In this document: positions 59,540 to 64,000 of the stretch, piece after piece
Numbering within the stretch: position 1 is the first letter of the stretch
How the letters are laid out: every line of letters starts with the position of its first letter
Assembly: GCA_903813345.2 (NCBI GenBank)
Contig: CAIIXF020000005.1
Location: 37,947,375 to 38,011,374 of the forward strand
Source of the DNA: Owenia fusiformis
Lineage: Eukaryota > Annelida > Polychaeta > Sabellida > Oweniidae
Length of the DNA stretch: 64,000 bases
Direction: 5' to 3'
The notes under the pieces: model-generated
Seen by the model: only the letters and a program-made list of their open reading frames with translations
The model's database searches: none
Told to the model about the DNA's origin: nothing
Made by a program: the position numbers and the translations under genes

Positions 59540-60085
59540 TCACCTTTGAGATGTGGGATACCCGTCACGAATCTTCCCACATGTGCTCCACGGAAGGCTG
59601 ATCAGGTGAATTTGGTGTCTCTGGTAGCTGCTCCACATTGCCTGCCCTGTCGAAATCCTGCACAATGCAGCTATCATGTGCAGGAGCTTGATCAACCTGC
59701 AGTTGAAAGTTATGCCCAAACACTCTGTTTGCATGTGGTACTAGATGTTGGTCCAAAAATCCATTGTACCTGTCACCGCTGACAATACGGTTGAGACTGA
59801 CCAAGCGGGAGCAACTTTCCTTGGTGAATACGGCCTCAAATATGACGAGAACCACCTCCATGAGCTACTTTAAACAACAATCAGTTTTATGTGCAAATAT
59901 GAGGAGGAAATCAGGAGACAATAACATTTTTAACAATTAGTACTCTTATCATCTGTAAGAATTATACCAAACAATAAATATATATAAATGAATAAACGCA
60001 AGGAGCACACGCGTCTCGAACTCGCAACCTCGTGGTTACGGCCCCAAATCGCCTAGCCTATATTCCACATTTATGAGCAACAGTG
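59540..60085 (-). pseudogene. Tc1-type transposase fragment and right terminus
   Basis: The minus strand, from about 59861, encodes VSLNRIVSGDRYNGFLDQHL, FGHNFQLQVDQAPAHDS and ETPNSPDQPSVEHMWEDS. This is the middle of a Tc1 transposase with the second catalytic Asp (VDQAPAH) and the SPD..P.EH region. The right end, GAGCAACAGTG followed by TA at 60086, matches the ends of 23226-23769, and about 230 bp next to it are homologous. The left end is lost. A ~58-bp tRNA-like insert interrupts it at about 60000. Confidence 0.75.
60000..60058 (-). other. tRNA-3'-half-like insert
   Basis: On the minus strand, GGTTGCGAGTTCGAGACGCG resembles a tRNA B box and T arm. The segment is absent from the otherwise homologous Tc1 copy at 23.7 kb, so it is an insertion. 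Confidence 0.4.
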
Positions 60086-60469
60086 TATATTCGCTAATCG
60101 CATTATCTTTAAGCTGATTTAGACGTATTTGCCCCATTCAAGTTCCACTGCGCAATTCTAAACACGTTCTTGTTTAGAGATTGAATGATTGATAACACTC
60201 TACCGCTACTAAAGCGACCGAATACAGAAATGCAATGCTAAGACGGATTATTTGATTTTGTAATTGGTATTGAGTCGTGCCATAACATTACATACGTTTT
60301 CTAACTAAACTTATTAGTTTTCAAAGCTGACAAAAAAATTAGTAAACCATTTATTGAAACGAGGGGTATATCTCTGTTAAATCATACAGAATATGTGATA
60401 TAACCTTCTTATAATCTCTACATTTTTAGAAATAAGCTAAATCATTCCAATTGAAGGTAACACAGGGAA

Positions 60470-60871
60470 ATGGTTTTGCGTCACATATCGACGTGTTGGA
60501 GATTACTGGTAGTTTCAGGGATATCTCTCGTCCTGCTGACGTGTTTATCTGTGCTACCAGTTATACCAAATGTAAGAAGAGGGCGTCTAAAATACGTTGC
60601 AGATTATAAGAGAGTACGGCATAGAACTGCTTTTGACATTCCATCCAACTGGGACCCAGATTTAACTGCCACACCAGACAATAAATACAATAGAGGAGAG
60701 GAAGTATGTACGGACAAATTCACCAGAAAGGACATTAACTTAACATTTCTCCTTAATTTACATAAAAATAGTTCCAGGGAAATCCCAGAGGAAGTTGGCA
60801 TTGCTCAAATTAAGAAGAACGCCAATTTTACCTTAATGTCTCATGAAAAATATGTGGATATATTAAAACTG
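60470..60871 (+). CDS. CHST15-like sulfotransferase, second copy, first coding exon only
   Basis: 134 codons starting MVLRHISTCWRLLVVSGI and ending KYVDILKL before a GTAAGT donor, in the same phase as copy 1. By my count 17 of 134 residues differ (about 87% identity). The membrane segment and stem are kept, with two of the four N-glycosylation sites altered. The 5' flank from about 60190 and the acceptor at 60429 are also homologous to copy 1. Later exons are not found up to 64000, although intron sequence homologous to 36885-37160 resumes at 63371. The exon is intact; whether the gene is complete cannot be judged. Confidence 0.85.
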
Positions 60872-60924
60872 GTAAGTTCTCTTGATTTGTCAACGTTTTC
60901 ATCCTATGTACTGTATACATATCG

Positions 60925-61030
60925 CACATGGCTCAGTGGCACCCGCTATGGCTCAGGGGCAGAGTCAAAGTTACCACTAACGTTTGGCCCGGGTTCAATA
61001 CGCGGTTCAGACAAGTTTGTTTGCGCATTA
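60925..61030 (+). mobile_element. truncated tRNA-derived SINE, copy 3
   Basis: The tRNA-like head only (ATGGCTCAGTGGCACCCGCT, GGGTTCAATACGCGG, then GACAAGTTTGTTTGCGC), at the same distance from the exon as copy 2 in the first gene. The SINE body is replaced by other sequence up to 63371. Confidence 0.75.
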
Positions 61031-62280
61031 ATATATTAACATGTCATATGTGTTACCACTCTCATCCGCTACCTCATTGTTTATGTTTTCTCCATTGGTA
61101 TCCCTCAATGATGATATTTTCAATTCCTTAAGCCGTCACTGCACTGACACTTTGATTACCTGATGAGGATGATATGGATAATAGTGTATCTGCAAGTGGC
61201 TGTGCATTTGCTAACCTGGATATGTAAACATATAACTGTTTCATGCCGATATTAATGAGATCATTTAATTCAACTGTATGTGTATCTATAATAAAAAGGC
61301 AGTTTTCTGTGATGGTAGCGCAATATACAGTTATGCATTAGGAGCAGCTCTAATACATGGGAGTTATTTAAGATTTTAAGTGAAAAAATTGGGGAAAATG
61401 CTTACATTCTTCCAAACAAACCAATACTGTTTCTTTTAAAATGCATTATTTCTACTGGGCAGACAGTGGTCAATTTTTATGTTTTCATTTACCCACATTT
61501 ACTATGTGAATAGAGACTATTGACAGGATTTGTTTACAATAAAAATCAAAAAATATTATTTAAATTATAGACATATTTCATTAACATGAACACTGTATAC
61601 TCATATATAAAATAATAACTTACGTGGGCCTATTTGCATCCCTGCTATATATTTTTTCCTTTGTTCTATTGAACTCCTCCTTTTATGCATCCTGGCAGTT
61701 GTGGGAGATGATACTTCTACTGATTAACATCTGGCTGTCATTCATCTCATCAACAGTAGTGAAGGTGAATCATGATGCTAGTCTTTTCAAACTACATCTG
61801 ATTGTTTCAGAAATCTGAAATAAAATTCAGTTTAGTTCAGGACACACTCTTCCTTCAATTGATTCAATTTGAATATATTGTGTCCTAAAACCATCATAAT
61901 ATTTCCAATCTTGCTTTCCAACAAGATATAATACTCGTTGGTTGGAGCAGTATATTGTAAGAACTAAGATGCTGGATCCGGCAACCCTTACGGTTGTGTT
62001 TATTTCAATACACAGCAGCATATTTCAGCTCTTCGACAAGATGTAACACTTGTTGGTGGGGAAAGTATATCCAAAGAACTAAGCATGAGATTTAGGTCCT
62101 GGTACCCACTCCATCATGACAGAATAAAAAATATTTTCAATATTTTGTGAGATTTTGAGTTAATATTTCCAGCACATTAAGTATGTTTTTTGTATGAAAC
62201 GAACGGGCAATTTCATTATTAGCCGCAAATTTTACGGTTTCTGCTGGAATTGTCCTGAAATTGCCATGTGTCGAGAGAAA
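61031..62280. other. sequence replacing the SINE body in the second sulfotransferase intron
   Basis: No exon recognised. It has no counterpart in intron 1 of the first copy, so it was inserted or exchanged after duplication. The short frame at 61624-61818 is hydrophobic but unrecognised. Confidence 0.35.
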
Positions 62281-62535
62281 TCCTCCTCCTCAGCAGGTGT
62301 CCAGAATCCGTACCTCCTTCTTCCCCCCTGCTATAAGCAGTTAGCATTTCCCCGATTAAGAACTCGCAATTTGATTGGCTGTCGCAACACTGCGACTGCA
62401 ATCATGTATACGTCATCGGTGCATAATTAGATCACGTGATTCAGTTTAATCGGGCGCGTCCAACTTGGTTATAGCAGGGGGTAAAAAGAAAGAAGATATT
62501 CTGGATTTTGAAGCCCTGTGATCGGAGGATGAGAG
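62281..62535. mobile_element. MITE with CAGAATnCGTACCTCCTTCTT ends, copy 2
   Basis: The left end has CCAGAATCCGTACCTCCTTC and CCCCCTGCTATAA; the right end has TTATAGCAGGGGGTAAAAAG and TATTCTGGATTTTGAAGCCC. The middle, with TTGATTGGCTGTCGCAACAC, is inverted relative to copy 1 at 29879. Confidence 0.72.
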
Positions 62536-63370
62536 AAATAGTTGGCAGATTTTTTTTATAATTACAAAATTCTGAGTCGGGAAAGTATAGTTGCCTTACA
62601 ACTCACTTAGCTTCTTATTGCCGACAAAACAGTTGGTATCAAGCCAAGAAATTCTTTGGATATAAAGTCATTGCTTTGTCCTATGTTCGAATAATTCTTA
62701 AATGCAATATTTATGCATAAACATTTCTCATTTTCAGACACACTTACGCAATTTTGAGTAGTCACGTAATATCTCGCTACCAACGAGATCTCGTTTGTAC
62801 AACAGAAGCTGGTGAGCTTTTTTAAATGGGGCCTAAGTCCAAGACCATGCACCGTACTCTTCTGATCATGCAATGCTAACTTTTTTTTATTTTTATGGAG
62901 AATAGAATAATCAGCGCGGTAAGACAGTTAAAGATGAGAATGACCTTCTCCAAGTCCTATCGACCCTGCGTGGCATGTCCTCAGATGTGTTCAATCATGT
63001 GTTTGAGTCATGGATACAGAGTGCTACTCTTGGACTGGCCAAAAAGGAGTCTACTTTTTAAAGTAGAGGATACACAAGAATACAAAATGATGTATTTAGC
63101 AAATGTAATTGCCACCAGTTGTTGGATTTAACTTTTATATGGGATGTACAAAATGCTTAAAGTCTCTGGAACTTTCTGCGTGGAATGTTGCCCAGGGCAT
63201 TGTGATGTCATGTTACCATAGCAACCATAACTCTACCCAAATTTCACATTTTTTGTCGAAACGTCGCAGTTTCAATTACAATGCATGAAAGTACATTATG
63301 TACAGTTTTGAAGACGATTGATGCATATTAATCAAAATACCAGCACCAGTCCTGTTATTTTTGGAACACC
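62536..63370. repeat. repeat debris with a mariner-type terminus
   Basis: The end TTTTTGGAACACCCTGTGCA near 63350-63370 resembles a mariner-type terminus. No protein is recognised; the open frame at 62895-63131 is not convincing. Confidence 0.35.
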
Positions 63371-64000
63371 CTGTGCAATAAGATTATAAGATTATATCTG
63401 ATATAAGATTATAAGATGTTTACGGTTTATAGGCATATTTGATCAATAGTTAAAAGTTCAATTCTTATAAGGTTCGTACTGTATGGCCATATCGGGTTGA
63501 TAGCTTGATTGTATCGGTGGGAGTCCAAACTGTTTTTGAACTGACTTACACCTGTACAATGTTGTCATATCCAGGGCGGTCAGGGTATGAGAGATCCCTG
63601 GGTGAAAGATTAATTTACTAATTATCGGCAATAGCTACATATATACCTGCTTCTTACGTACTCAATAAATGCAATTTACACGACGTTTAATTCTCTGTTA
63701 AATTACAGGATACGTATCCTGTTAAGTAACAAAATCATTGTAATGTCAAATGTGAAAATCATAAGACATTAGAAAAGAAATATCGTCGGAAACAATTTAT
63801 ATTTATAATAGTTCACTTCTCTTGGGTCTGTGAATCAATAACCCAATGCAACCACAGTGAACAGAAGGACCCCCCCCCTTAACCCGGGGAGATTTTCGAA
63901 AAATCATTAAAACAGGTCGTTTTGCCTTGTTATGATTACACGACTCTCATGATAACATGTACACCAAACTAGTTCTTACCCGTTCTTGCCAGTCCTCCGA
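63371..64000 (+). repeat. intron 1 of second CHST15-like copy, homologous to 36885-37160
   Basis: Shared phrases include GGTTTATAGGCATATTTGAT, CAATGCAACCACAGTGAACA and GATTACACGACTCTCATGA. An insertion of about 320 bp (roughly 63510-63830) is not in copy 1. Coding exon 2 of this copy would be expected beyond 64000. Confidence 0.75.

Overview
The window is AT-rich eukaryotic DNA with small phased exons, GT-AG introns of roughly 0.1-1.8 kb (the longest is 3.7 kb), AATAAA poly(A) signals and a dense layer of DNA transposons, MITEs, tRNA-derived SINEs, LINE fragments and minisatellites. The gene content is a PARP14-like protein with several macro domains, a polyamine-oxidase-like flavoenzyme and CHST15-like sulfotransferases. 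That points to a bilaterian marine invertebrate, most plausibly a lophotrochozoan such as a mollusc; this placement is inference from gene families, base composition and repeat style only.

Layout. (1) 439-10937 (+): the 3' 17 exons of a PARP14-like mono-ADP-ribosyltransferase, with three macro domains, a KH-like region, a WWE domain and an ADP-ribosyltransferase (ART) domain. The spliced exons keep one open frame of 1,096 codons to the stop; the 5' end lies before the window. (2) 11020-11519: a 500-N assembly gap. (3) 11620-12799 (-): a secreted FAD amine oxidase of the polyamine oxidase type, convergent with the PARP gene, with its C-terminal exons lost in the gap. (4) 13.4-18.3 kb: a ~59-bp minisatellite interrupted by an L1-type ORF1p relic and by a ~2.9-kb hAT-like composite insertion carrying another LINE relic and a MITE. 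(5) 18.3-36 kb: no gene recognised. It holds a Tc1-type MITE, a pair of ~1.8-2.0 kb inverted repeats (23.9-25.7 and 31.8-33.8 kb), GGCCCC-type minisatellites, a SINE and an 834-bp near-perfect palindrome. (6) 36120-44033 (+): a complete seven-coding-exon CHST15-like sulfotransferase. A DD37D mariner (maT-like) element with a frameshifted transposase sits in its third coding intron. (7) 44-60 kb: intergenic, with MITEs, a ~350-bp tandem satellite, an internally deleted hAT element with a perfect 8-bp target duplication, and several palindromes. (8) 60470-60871 (+): the first coding exon of a second CHST15-like gene, a tandem duplicate (about 87% identical over 134 residues by my count), running off the right edge.

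The three gene types do not form an evident pathway. The ADP-ribosyl writer/reader acts inside the cell, the oxidase is probably secreted, and the sulfotransferases are Golgi type II membrane enzymes. I see no clear new molecular system. The most unusual content is structural: nested palindromes and inverted duplications, repeats shared between the two sulfotransferase copies that date insertions relative to the duplication, and the opposite-charge linkers around the duplicated macro exons. All exon boundaries were read by eye from splice motifs and frame continuity; no database search was possible.
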